The notes under the pieces were generated by a model, which was given only the letters and a program-made list of their open reading frames with translations, had not been told where the DNA came from and did no database searches. Shown piece after piece: positions 54,338 to 63,270 of a stretch of 64,000 nucleotides of DNA (the first letter of the stretch is position 1; every line of letters begins with the position of its first letter). The position numbers and the translations under genes are program-made. The DNA is from Caballeronia sordidicola (GTDB taxonomy: Bacteria > Pseudomonadota > Gammaproteobacteria > Burkholderiales > Burkholderiaceae). The stretch spans positions 1-64,000 of the forward strand of contig NZ_MTHB01000029.1 in NCBI RefSeq assembly GCF_002220365.1, read 5' to 3'.

Positions 54338-56644
54338 ATGCGTCATATCGCCGTTGCGGCGGCGATAGTCATGTCCCTCGCACCCTCGCCCGCACGTGCA
54401 CAACTGAGCGGCGCAGCGGCACAGGCGGGGCCGGCCGACCCGCCCTGGGGCCTTAGATTGGCGCCGGAAATGACGGAGCATCCGTTGCCGGCTAACACGT
54501 CTGCGGCAATATTCGGCATCGCCGATGCGGCAGACGGCGACGAGGACCGCGACCTCTCGCTCAAGGGCCACGGAGAGCTTCGGCGCGACGCGACCATTGT
54601 CAGAGGCGACGCTGTTCACTACGACATCGACCGCAACGTGGTCGATGCGTACGGACACGTGCGTATAGTCGACAACTACGACGTCTTTGCCGGTCCCGAA
54701 GCACATCTTCAGGTCGAGGCGAACGAGGGCACCATGACAACGCCGAGCTATCACTTCAATCTGACAGGCGGCTCGGGGAGCGCCGACAGCATCGACCTGA
54801 TCGATAACGAACGTTCAGTCGTGCATCACGGCACGTACACCGCGTGCCAGTGCGAAACTGACCCCGCCTGGTATCTCAAGGCGGCAAGTTTCGACATGGA
54901 CCAAGGGTCGAACGAAGGCATTGCTCACAATGGCGTGCTGTTCTTCCAGGGCGTGCCCATCTTCGCGAGTCCGTGGTTGTCGTTTCCGTTGTCCAACGCT
55001 CGCCAGAGCGGCTTTCTCCCGCCGACCTTCTCGCTGAGCTCGACGAATGGATTCGACCTCACAGTGCCGTACTATTTCAATATTGCGCCGAACTACGACC
55101 TGACGGTGACGCCGCGCTACATGTCAAAACGCGGCGCAATGTTGACAACGAATTTCCGCTATTTGTCGCCCACGTATTCGGGCTCGGTCACTATCGCCTA
55201 TCTGCCCGACGATGCGCTGACCAAGACCAACCGTTATTCGATCAACATCCAGCACAACCAGAACTTCGGCGACGGCTTAGCTGCGTATGTTAACTATTCG
55301 CAGGTGTCGGACGTCAACGTCACGACGGACCTGAACTCGAATACCGCATCGCTGGTCAATGGGCAGGACATTTTCCAGCAGGAGGCTGGGGTGACTTACA
55401 ACAACGGTCCATGGTCAGTGCTGACGCGGGTGCAGCGCTGGCAATCGTTCAGTACCGCGCCGCCCTACAACCGGGCGCCGGAACTGGACGTCAAATACAA
55501 TCAGTACAACGTGGGCGGATTTGATTTCGGCGCCGAGGCTGACGCCACGCGCTTCACTATTTCAACGGCGGACTCCACGGAGGGCAGTCGTCTTACGTTC
55601 AATCCATACGTCAGCTATCCATTGTCCGGACCGGGATGGTTCATCACGCCAAAGGTTCAGTGGCACTACGTGGCCTACGACCTGTCGTCGATCGGAAGCA
55701 CAGCGCCAACCGGACAGCCCAAGAGTTTCTCGTTCAATGTGCCCACACTCAGCCTGGACTCGGGGCTCGTGTTCGAACGCAGCATTCGCCTGTTCGGAAC
55801 GGACTATATCCAGACGCTGGAACCGCGCCTCTACTACGTCTATACGCCCTACCGGAACCAGACGTTCGCACCGGTCTTCGACACAGGTGAGGAGGACTTT
55901 GGACTCGCCCAGATTTTCACCGACAACACCTTCGTGGGCGGCGACCGGGTTGCCGACCTGAACCGTGTCACGGCTGCCCTGACGACTCGGTTCATCAACC
56001 AGGCGACCGGCGACGAACGAGCTCGCTTTGTGGTTGCGCAGGAATACTATTTCACTAATCCGCAAGTGACGCTGGATTCGGGCGCATCCGTGACCGACAT
56101 TCGCGGCAGCGACGTCATTGTCGGGGCGTCGCTCAAGATTGGCCCGGGCTTTACGACCGAACAGGCCGTCCAGTACGACGAGCAGCGCAACCAGCTGGAC
56201 CAGGGTACCTCCGGCTTCACCTGGAAGCCGGCGGACCGGGAAGTAATCAGCATTGCTTACCGGTATACCCGTGCCGATGAAGACCTTGACAACGAGGCGG
56301 AAAACCAGATCGTGGCGTCCGGTCAATGGCCACTGAGCCGCAAGCTTTACGCTGTTGGCCAGGCCAATTTCGACATGGTCGCTCATCGGCTGGTTGCGGG
56401 ATTGCTCGGCGTTCAGTATGACGCTGATTGCTGGTCGCTCAGCTTCGCGGTGCAAAAATATACGAATGTGTCGACCACCACGACCGCTGCCAGCAGCGCT
56501 ACTCGCGTCCTGTTGCAGCTTCAACTCAAGGGATTGACGAAGATCGACAACGGGCTGTCCGAGCAATTCAAAGCGAGCATTCCCGGCTACACACCATTGC
56601 CCTCACCGCCTGAGCCTGAGTCGCGGTTCTCGAATTACGAATGA
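54338..56644 (+). CDS. LptD-like LPS assembly protein (paralogue candidate)
   Basis: A 768-residue protein: signal peptide MRHIAVAAAIVMSLAPSPARA, an N-terminal OstA/LptA-like beta-jellyroll (about 75-190: LKGHGELRRDATIVRGDAVHY, NYDVFAGPEAHLQVEANEG) and a C-terminal LptD barrel. Cysteines appear in TYTACQCETDPAWYL and YDADCWSL, the positions where LptD forms its essential disulphides. It ends in SRFSNYE, like Burkholderia LptD. LptD delivers lipopolysaccharide to the cell surface with LptE. Housekeeping lptD normally neighbours surA and pdxA, which are absent here. A GTG at 54299, four bases after the BamA-like stop, would add 13 residues. Confidence 0.82.
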   Translation: MRHIAVAAAIVMSLAPSPARAQLSGAAAQAGPADPPWGLRLAPEMTEHPLPANTSAAIFGIADAADGDEDRDLSLKGHGELRRDATIVRGDAVHYDIDRNVVDAYGHVRIVDNYDVFAGPEAHLQVEANEGTMTTPSYHFNLTGGSGSADSIDLIDNERSVVHHGTYTACQCETDPAWYLKAASFDMDQGSNEGIAHNGVLFFQGVPIFASPWLSFPLSNARQSGFLPPTFSLSSTNGFDLTVPYYFNIAPNYDLTVTPRYMSKRGAMLTTNFRYLSPTYSGSVTIAYLPDDALTKTNRYSINIQHNQNFGDGLAAYVNYSQVSDVNVTTDLNSNTASLVNGQDIFQQEAGVTYNNGPWSVLTRVQRWQSFSTAPPYNRAPELDVKYNQYNVGGFDFGAEADATRFTISTADSTEGSRLTFNPYVSYPLSGPGWFITPKVQWHYVAYDLSSIGSTAPTGQPKSFSFNVPTLSLDSGLVFERSIRLFGTDYIQTLEPRLYYVYTPYRNQTFAPVFDTGEEDFGLAQIFTDNTFVGGDRVADLNRVTAALTTRFINQATGDERARFVVAQEYYFTNPQVTLDSGASVTDIRGSDVIVGASLKIGPGFTTEQAVQYDEQRNQLDQGTSGFTWKPADREVISIAYRYTRADEDLDNEAENQIVASGQWPLSRKLYAVGQANFDMVAHRLVAGLLGVQYDADCWSLSFAVQKYTNVSTTTTAASSATRVLLQLQLKGLTKIDNGLSEQFKASIPGYTPLPSPPEPESRFSNYE

Positions 56645-56766
56645 TGGGTGACGAATGACCACCTCGACGGTGTGCGCGTCCAGACGAACCCCACCTTCCC
56701 TGCTCCAATCGAATAATTCACGCGTGCACCGTAGGTCCGTTGCAATGCCGTCAGAAAGGTACGGCG

Positions 56767-56883
56767 GTCAAACCGTATTTCCGCGCGCAGCCGGGCAAAA
56801 CCGAAGGGACCCGGCTGGGGCTGAGCATTGCGAAAAGCATCGCAATGGCGCATGGGGGCACGCTGGTGTTGAGCAAGCGAGCT
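56767..56883 (+). pseudogene. Remnant of a sensor histidine kinase (ATPase C-terminus)
   Basis: The frame reads PYFRAQPGKTEGTRLGLSIA, then KSIAMAHGGTLVLSKRA, which is the end of a histidine kinase ATPase domain (F box, G2 box EGTGLGLSIAK, AHGG). The second Gly of the G2 box is Arg here. No upstream dimerisation domain or response regulator is present, and the rest of the 56645-57043 gap shows no coding pattern. A degraded copy of a kinase gene is the simplest reading. Confidence 0.65.
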
Positions 56884-57043
56884 CGCGTCTACCCGCGCCA
56901 GAAACCCGTGGAGATCGATGGTTCCCGCACCTTGAAAGTAGCAAAAATGACGTTGGTTTGCATGGTAAATCAAGCTGCGATTGCTTATCCTGTTTCCAGT
57001 TTCCAGACAACGCCGTATGGGATCAATTGAACAGGAGCACATG

Positions 57044-57835
57044 ATGAGCAAGACAATACATGGCGTGCATCACGCCGCAGCGGACGGCTACGCGACAGCA
57101 GAAACGGCGGATACCTATGTGCGCGGCCGGCCGGACTATCCGCCGGAGATCGGGGACTGGTTACGTGATCAGCTCGGGCTGCGCGCCGGGACCACCGTCG
57201 TGGATCTCGGCGCGGGCACGGGAAAATTTACACCGCGCCTGATCAGCACGGGCGCCAAGGTGGTCGCAGTCGAACCCGTGGCCGCGATGCTCGGCAAGCT
57301 GTCCGCAGCGCTCCCGCAAGTGCAGACGTGCGCCGGTACGGCCGAGTCAATCCCGCTTCCTGATGCATCGGTTGATGCCGTGGTTTGCGCGCAATCATTT
57401 CACTGGTTCTCGACCCACGCCGCGCTTGCGGAGATTCTTCGGGTCTTGAAACCGGGGGGCAAGCTCGGCATGATCTGGAATTTACGGGACGCTAGGGTGC
57501 CGTGGGTCGCCCGGCTCGACGCGATCGTGAATCGGGTGGAAGGCGACACGCCGCGTTATTACACTGGCGCCTGGCGTTGCGCGTTTCCTTTCGACGGTTT
57601 CGGCCCGCTCAATGAACACCAATTCAATGTCGGGCACACCGGTTCGCCCGAAGACGTGATCCTGAATCGGGTCCGCTCCATGAGCTTTATAGCGGCACTG
57701 GGCGCCGACGAGCGCGATAAAATCGATAGCGAGGTCAAGGCGTTGATCGCGGGTGAACCGCTGCTCGCGGGCAACGACGTGGTCACGGTTCCCTACGAAA
57801 CCTCGGCGTTTTACGTCAAGAAGCTAGCACGCTAG
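57044..57835 (+). CDS. Class I SAM-dependent methyltransferase
   Basis: A 263-residue methyltransferase. Motif I is VVDLGAGTGKFTPRL (about 52-66), the acidic SAM-ribose contact is VVAVEP and post-I regions are DAVVCAQSFHWFS and EILRVLKPGGKLGMIWN. It resembles UbiE/COQ5-like or TAM-like enzymes; the acceptor is unknown. AGGAGC precedes the start six bases upstream of ATG 57044 (ATG 57041 is too close). It stands between the kinase remnant and the ABC operon. Confidence 0.87.
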   Translation: MSKTIHGVHHAAADGYATAETADTYVRGRPDYPPEIGDWLRDQLGLRAGTTVVDLGAGTGKFTPRLISTGAKVVAVEPVAAMLGKLSAALPQVQTCAGTAESIPLPDASVDAVVCAQSFHWFSTHAALAEILRVLKPGGKLGMIWNLRDARVPWVARLDAIVNRVEGDTPRYYTGAWRCAFPFDGFGPLNEHQFNVGHTGSPEDVILNRVRSMSFIAALGADERDKIDSEVKALIAGEPLLAGNDVVTVPYETSAFYVKKLAR

Positions 57836-57955
57836 AAGACGTTCAGGGTCCATAAAAGGAGTGGGCCGCAGTGAGCATGCCTTGCACGCGTGCGGCACTT
57901 CTCTGTCACAGTGGAGCACTGCAAGCCGGTTTCACTCACTGACGACCCGATCTTC

Positions 57956-58663
57956 ATGACCCTTCGCAACAATGGCGTTCCTCCCGCACTCGAATGTCGC
58001 GGCTTGAGCAAAGCGTACGGCGCCGGCCGCGTGTTACTGGCAAGCCTCGACTTCTCGCTCGATCCGGGCGAATTCGTCGCGATCATGGGCGATTCGGGCG
58101 TCGGCAAGTCGACGCTTTTGAACCTGATCGCGGGCCTCGATCAAGCCGACAGCGGTGAAGTGCTGATCGACGGAACGTCAATTTCCAGTCTCGACGACAA
58201 CGCCGCCACTCGCCTTCGGCGGCAGAAGCTCGGCTTCGTCTTCCAGGCATTTCACGTGCTGCCGCATCTCACGCTGATGCAAAATGTCGCGCTTCCACTC
58301 TTGCTCAATAACACACCCCCGGCCCGCGCGCTCGACTTGCTCGAAGCCGTCGGCCTGGGCGGCCGTGGCGACGACTTCCCACGGCAGCTATCGGGCGGAG
58401 AGCTGCAACGTGTAGCGATCGCCCGCGCGCTGGTGCACCGGCCCACGCTGATCCTGGCCGACGAACCCACTGGCAACCTGGACCCCGAGACCGCGCACGA
58501 AGTGCTCTCGCTGTTCCGTGCGGAAATCAAGGCGAACGGCGCCGCCGCCATCATGGTCACGCACTCCATGGCGGCGGCAGCGAGTGCGGACCGGATACTT
58601 ATCCTGAGCGAGCATGGGTTGCATGCCGGGCAACCGGCGCGCTCGGCTGGTGAGCGTCAGTGA
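57956..58663 (+). CDS. ABC transporter ATP-binding protein, LolD/MacB type
   Basis: A 235-residue ATPase with Walker A GDSGVGKST, signature LSGGELQR, Walker B LILADEPTGNLD and switch His in IMVTHSMA. The type matches ATPases that pair with FtsX-like permeases (LolD, YbbA, MacB) for extraction of lipids or proteins from the membrane rather than import. The frame is open from GTG 57890; ATG 57956 is chosen because the conserved domain begins shortly after. Its stop overlaps the permease start by four bases (GTGA). Confidence 0.85.
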   Translation: MTLRNNGVPPALECRGLSKAYGAGRVLLASLDFSLDPGEFVAIMGDSGVGKSTLLNLIAGLDQADSGEVLIDGTSISSLDDNAATRLRRQKLGFVFQAFHVLPHLTLMQNVALPLLLNNTPPARALDLLEAVGLGGRGDDFPRQLSGGELQRVAIARALVHRPTLILADEPTGNLDPETAHEVLSLFRAEIKANGAAAIMVTHSMAAAASADRILILSEHGLHAGQPARSAGERQ

Positions 58664-61230
58664 GCGGGCTCGAGACAGAACCCTCACGGCGCTTTGCAGG
58701 CGGCCGGCTACTCGCACGCTGGCTGCTCGGCGCGGAGTGGCGCAGTCATCCGGCTCGAGCGATTGTGGCGATAGCAACGATTGCGCTGGGCGTGGCGCTT
58801 GGCTACGCCGTGCAACTCATCAACAGTGCCGCATTCAACGAGTTTTCCGCGGCCTCCAAGAGTCTTTCCGGCGAGGCTGACTTACAGGTCCGAGGCGCGC
58901 AGCCCACCTTCGATGAAAACTGGTACCCGCGTCTCGCAACAACGCCGGGCGTAGCCTTAGCCAGCCCCGTTCTGGATCTGGACGTGACCGTTCCCGGCCA
59001 GACCGCTGCGTTGAAAGTGCTTGGCATCGACGTTTTCAGGGCGAGCCGCATCACGCCGGAACTGATCGGCGTGCCGTCCGTGCAGCGTCCGCTCGATACC
59101 CTTTCCGACGACGCGATCTTCCTCTCACCCGCTGCGCAACAGTGGCTTCACGCGGCCCCCGGTGATCACGTCGCGATGCTTAGCGGTACATCGATTATTC
59201 GTTTTCGGGTGGCCGGCGGTTTGGTCAGGACCCGGCCAGGACAACGCGTTGCGGTAATGGACATTGCCGCCGCCCAGTGGCGTTTCGGACTTGTTGGGAA
59301 ACTCTCGCGTATCGACCTGCAACTGCAACGCGGCGTCGATCGGGAACGCTTTAAACGTGAGTTGCAAGATCGGCTTGGCAGTCAACTGGTCGTAGCCGAG
59401 ACACGCGACGATGAGAACCGCACCGACCGTCTCTCGCGCGCTTATCGCATCAACATGAACGTGCTTGCGCTGGTGGCGCTTTTCACCGGCGCTTTTCTGG
59501 TGTTTTCCACGCAAGCGCTAGCAGTCGTCCGACGCCGCGCGCAGTTCGCGATGCTTCGCGTATTGGGCTATACGCGCGGCCAGCTGCTACGCCAGATCCT
59601 GATGGAAGGAGCGCTGCTCGGCGTACTCGGCTCCATGCTCGGCCTTGCAGTGGGCTACGCGCTGTCGAGCATCGCTCTGCGTTTCTTCGGTAGCGATCTG
59701 GGCGGCGGCTACTTTCCGGGCGTGCAGCCGCATGTCAGTTTCGAGCCTGTTGCGAGCGCCCTGTTTCTTGCGTTGGGTATCGGCGTGTCGGTGCTCGGCA
59801 GTCTCGTCCCGGCGCTGGAAGCAGCCCGCGCACGGCCGGCGGCAGCGCTCAAGGCCGGCAGCGAAGAAGGCGCGCTGGCGCGGCTGGCGACGCCGTGGCC
59901 CGCAGTCATTTGCCTCGCGGTCGCGGCAATACTGGCGCTCCTGCCGCCGTTATTCGATATCCCCATCCTCGGTTATCTGGCCGTCGCGCTGCTGCTGATT
60001 GGCGGTATCGCTTTGATGCCGCGTTGCACGGCGATCGTGTTCGCTGCGCTCAGCCGATCGCACGCGAAACGCCGTACGCGCGCCGTGACGACGCTGGCAC
60101 TTGCCAGGCTCGCCAATGCACCCGGCCAGGCATCGATCGCCATGAGCGGGGTACTGTCCAGCTTTGCGCTGATTGTCGCGATGGCCATCATGGTCGCGAG
60201 TTTCCGTGTATCCGTCGATGAATGGCTGACCCACCTCCTGTCGGCCGACCTATATGTTCGAGTCGCGGCCAATGGCGACACAGCGAGCCTGAGCCCTGGC
60301 GAACAAACGACAATCGCCGCGACGCCCGGCATCGGGCGTGCCGCGTTCACCCGCACGTCGCATCTGACACTCGACCCTGCACGGCCCGCGGTGGCGCTGC
60401 TCGCGCGTGACATCGATGCAGCCGATCCGGGCGCCGCCATGCAGATGACCGGCCCCGTGCTTCCACCGTCCGCCCTGAAGGATGGCGAGACACCCATATG
60501 GGTGTCGGAAGCGATGGTCGACCTGTACCGCTACAAGCTGGGGCAAAGGCTCAAGTTGTCTATCGGCACGCACGGCGGGACGTTCGTCGTAGCCGGTGTG
60601 TGGCGCGATTATGTGCGGCAAACGGGAGCGATCCAGCTACGGCTCGCCGACTACCGACGCCTCACGGGCGACACCGGCGCCACCGATGCCGCCGTCACCG
60701 TGGACCGAGGTGCAAGCGTGGAAGGTGTCATCGCGAGCCTGCGCAAACTGCCCTTCGGTGCCGCCATGGAGTTCGCCGAACCCGGCGATATCCGCGCGCG
60801 GACGCTGACCATTTTCGATCGGAGCTTCGCGGTGACCTACCTGCTGGAAGCGGTGGCCATTGTGATCGGGCTGTTCGGCGTGGCGGCGACGTTCTCCGCG
60901 CAGACGCTTGCTCGTGCGCGCGAGTTCGGCATGTTGCGGCACGTCGGCGTGACACGTCATCAGGTGCTCGCAATCCTCGCGGCGGAAGCCGGCATGCTGA
61001 CAGCGCTTGGTATTGCGGTCGGGTTCATCCTGGGGTGGGCAATCAGCCTCATCCTGGTGTTTGTCGTTAATCCCCAGTCGTTCCACTGGAGCATGTCAAT
61101 GCATATTCCATGGCATGTAGTAAGTACGGTGGCCCTTGTCATGCTGATTTCATCGTGTGCAACAGCGGTGGTCGCAGGACGCAAGGCGGTTTCTCTCGAT
61201 GCCGTGCGCGCGGTGAAGGAGGACTGGTAA
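58660..61230 (+). CDS. FtsX-family ABC permease, YbbP type
   Basis: An 856-residue permease with two FtsX units. The first membrane segment (about 28-45) is followed by a large periplasmic domain (to about 255), then three segments (about 262-400), further segments in the middle (about 415-520), a second periplasmic domain (520-725) and three final segments ending at about 845. This layout matches YbbP-like exporters encoded with a YbbA/LolD-type ATPase. Function is thought to be export or lipoprotein handling; substrate unknown. The start is GTG 58660, overlapping the ATPase gene; the AttH-like gene starts at its stop (TAATG). Confidence 0.87.
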   Translation: MSGLETEPSRRFAGGRLLARWLLGAEWRSHPARAIVAIATIALGVALGYAVQLINSAAFNEFSAASKSLSGEADLQVRGAQPTFDENWYPRLATTPGVALASPVLDLDVTVPGQTAALKVLGIDVFRASRITPELIGVPSVQRPLDTLSDDAIFLSPAAQQWLHAAPGDHVAMLSGTSIIRFRVAGGLVRTRPGQRVAVMDIAAAQWRFGLVGKLSRIDLQLQRGVDRERFKRELQDRLGSQLVVAETRDDENRTDRLSRAYRINMNVLALVALFTGAFLVFSTQALAVVRRRAQFAMLRVLGYTRGQLLRQILMEGALLGVLGSMLGLAVGYALSSIALRFFGSDLGGGYFPGVQPHVSFEPVASALFLALGIGVSVLGSLVPALEAARARPAAALKAGSEEGALARLATPWPAVICLAVAAILALLPPLFDIPILGYLAVALLLIGGIALMPRCTAIVFAALSRSHAKRRTRAVTTLALARLANAPGQASIAMSGVLSSFALIVAMAIMVASFRVSVDEWLTHLLSADLYVRVAANGDTASLSPGEQTTIAATPGIGRAAFTRTSHLTLDPARPAVALLARDIDAADPGAAMQMTGPVLPPSALKDGETPIWVSEAMVDLYRYKLGQRLKLSIGTHGGTFVVAGVWRDYVRQTGAIQLRLADYRRLTGDTGATDAAVTVDRGASVEGVIASLRKLPFGAAMEFAEPGDIRARTLTIFDRSFAVTYLLEAVAIVIGLFGVAATFSAQTLARAREFGMLRHVGVTRHQVLAILAAEAGMLTALGIAVGFILGWAISLILVFVVNPQSFHWSMSMHIPWHVVSTVALVMLISSCATAVVAGRKAVSLDAVRAVKEDW

Positions 61231-62354
61231 TGCGCCGTCTTCGACGATCCTTGAATCAGGCAAAGCGATGGGCCTTGATGGCGTGCGTTTTCTGCATCGC
61301 CAGCACATCGTCAAGGGCAGCCGAGTTCGCCACGGTCACGCCCGATCAGCCGCTTGTTTTTCCGCAAGACACAGGCGCGCATCCGGCCTTTCGCACCGAG
61401 TGGTGGTACGCAACGGGCTGGCTTGATCAACCGGATGGCAAGCCGCTCGGTTTTCAGATCACGTTCTTTCGTTCGGCGACCGGACACGATCCCGCGGATC
61501 CGGGTGCGTTCGCGCCGTCGCAGTTGATCATCGCTCATGCGGCGCTCAGCGATCCTTCACTGGGACGCCTCGTGCATGATCAGAAGATTGCACGTCAGGG
61601 CTTCGGCCTCGCTTATGCAAAGACCGGTAACACCGACGTCAAGCTCGACGCCTGGCATCTCGTGCGCGCAGCCGATGGTCATTACACCGTCACAGTGAAT
61701 GCCGCCAATTTCACACTGGACCTGTCGCTCACGCCGACCCAGGAACCGCTACTGCAGGGCGAAAAAGGTTACTCGCGAAAAGGTCCGCTGGCCGCGCAAG
61801 CGAGCTACTACTACAGCGAACCGCAACTGCGCGTGAGCGGCAAGGTCACACGCGCTTCCAGCGGGAAGGGCGAACCTGGACTTGACGCAGCAGTTACCGG
61901 CTCCGCGTGGCTGGATCACGAATGGTCAAGCACGGTGCTTAGCAGCGATGCCACGGGATGGGACTGGCTCGGCGCCAATTTGTCGGACGGATCGGCGCTG
62001 ATGGCTTTCAAGGTGCGCGGACAAAACGGCGGGACAGTCTGGTCTCACGCTGCGCTTCGTGAAGCGAACGGGCACGTTACTGCATTCGATGGGGACCAAG
62101 TCGACTTCGCGCCGCGTAGGACATGGCGCTCGCCACGCACCGGCACGTCTTATCCGGTATCGGAGACGGTCAGGACGGGCACGCTCACGTGGCAGCTCGA
62201 TCCGTTGATGGACGATCAGGAACTCGACTCCAGCCAGTCGACTGGCGCGGTGTATTGGGAGGGAGCGGTATTGGTGAGTCGTGACGGTAAAACGTCAGGT
62301 CACGGTTATCTGGAACTGACAGGATATGGGAAGGCGCTGAAGCTGGAGAGGTAG
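61230..62354 (+). CDS. Exported AttH/CrtC lipocalin-like protein
   Basis: A 374-residue protein with a signal peptide (ALMACVFCIASTSSRAAE) and the start FPQDTGAHPAFRTEWWYATGWL, the signature of the lipocalin-like AttH/CrtC (carotenoid 1,2-hydratase) family. The second half holds WLDHEWSSTVLSSDATGWDW. Members sit next to FtsX-type ABC genes in many Proteobacteria, as here, where all three overlap; the family probably handles a hydrophobic ligand in the periplasm. Carotenoid hydration is not implied. AAGGAGG lies before ATG 61230, which shares one base with the permease stop. Confidence 0.87.
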   Translation: MRRLRRSLNQAKRWALMACVFCIASTSSRAAEFATVTPDQPLVFPQDTGAHPAFRTEWWYATGWLDQPDGKPLGFQITFFRSATGHDPADPGAFAPSQLIIAHAALSDPSLGRLVHDQKIARQGFGLAYAKTGNTDVKLDAWHLVRAADGHYTVTVNAANFTLDLSLTPTQEPLLQGEKGYSRKGPLAAQASYYYSEPQLRVSGKVTRASSGKGEPGLDAAVTGSAWLDHEWSSTVLSSDATGWDWLGANLSDGSALMAFKVRGQNGGTVWSHAALREANGHVTAFDGDQVDFAPRRTWRSPRTGTSYPVSETVRTGTLTWQLDPLMDDQELDSSQSTGAVYWEGAVLVSRDGKTSGHGYLELTGYGKALKLER

Positions 62355-62520
62355 TCACGAACTACGTTCATTCCACACCGCACGCGTCTAAAAACAATAC
62401 GACACGCGCATAACGCTGCGCAGACTGAACAGTCGCGAGGTCATGCCGGCACGCCTGCCGTCTTGCCTTAGTTGCCAAGCGCCTGCGCGTGCCAGCCGTC
62501 GCCGCAAGGCGACGCCAAGC

Positions 62521-62922
62521 TTAGCCCTTCAGGCTGTCCGGCACCTTCCCGCCATTGGCCGCAAGCTGCTCCATCACGGCTTTGTGCAGCCAGATGTTCA
62601 TCGATGCGGAATCGTTGGTATCGCCTGTATAGTGCAGCTCGCCGGCCAGTTCCTTGCGAGCACCGAGGCTGCTGTCGAGGCCGAGCAATTTCATCAGGTC
62701 GACAATTGATGTCCTCCAGTTCAATTGCTCCGACGTATTCGCCTGCATGCCGGTCAGGACTGCTTCAACATCCACCGGTTCTGCGGCCGCAGCCGGTGCT
62801 GCAGGAGCATCAGGCGCCGCGGTCGGGTCTGCCGCAGGGGGCGCGGCCGGATCGGCGGGCGCTGTATTCGCAGGATGGCTTGAAGGGAAAATCTTGCTCA
62901 GGATTGTGCCGAAAATGCTCAT
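62521..62922 (-). CDS. DUF3597 family protein
   Basis: A 133-residue protein starting MSIFGTILSKIF, with a Pro/Ala-rich linker (about 18-50) and a conserved domain VDVEAVLTGMQANTSEQLNW, SIVDLMKLLGLDSSLGARKEL and HYTGDTNDSASMNIWLHKAVM. This is DUF3597, related to the LysM-less part of some plasmid and stress proteins; function unknown. The frame is open to 63051, but ATG 62922 is the family start. The 348 bp to the divergent MATE gene show nothing notable. Confidence 0.85.
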   Translation of the reverse strand: MSIFGTILSKIFPSSHPANTAPADPAAPPAADPTAAPDAPAAPAAAAEPVDVEAVLTGMQANTSEQLNWRTSIVDLMKLLGLDSSLGARKELAGELHYTGDTNDSASMNIWLHKAVMEQLAANGGKVPDSLKG

Positions 62923-63270
62923 GATGTTTATCCCTTGGTCGACGTGAAGAAGGACGTTGTGAAGCAGCGCGTTCGCCGCTTCATGGAGCCGCTGCGCAAG
63001 GCATGTTCCCGCAACATTCAATGCAATGTTGCGAGTCCAGCGCACGGCCACCCAGACATTGTAGGCGATCGATCATCTTGAAAATGTCGTGACAGGGAGA
63101 AGCCGCCACGCGCGCAGGATACTGTTACCACGACAGGCGTTTTACGCTGCAATCGTTTCGTTTTCTACTCGTGAGTGACGTTTGACGATCATCCTTTCGC
63201 CCAGGGAAACAAACTTCATTCGTGCGATGATTCGCACACATGATGCGCATACCTCTAACCATGCACCTCC

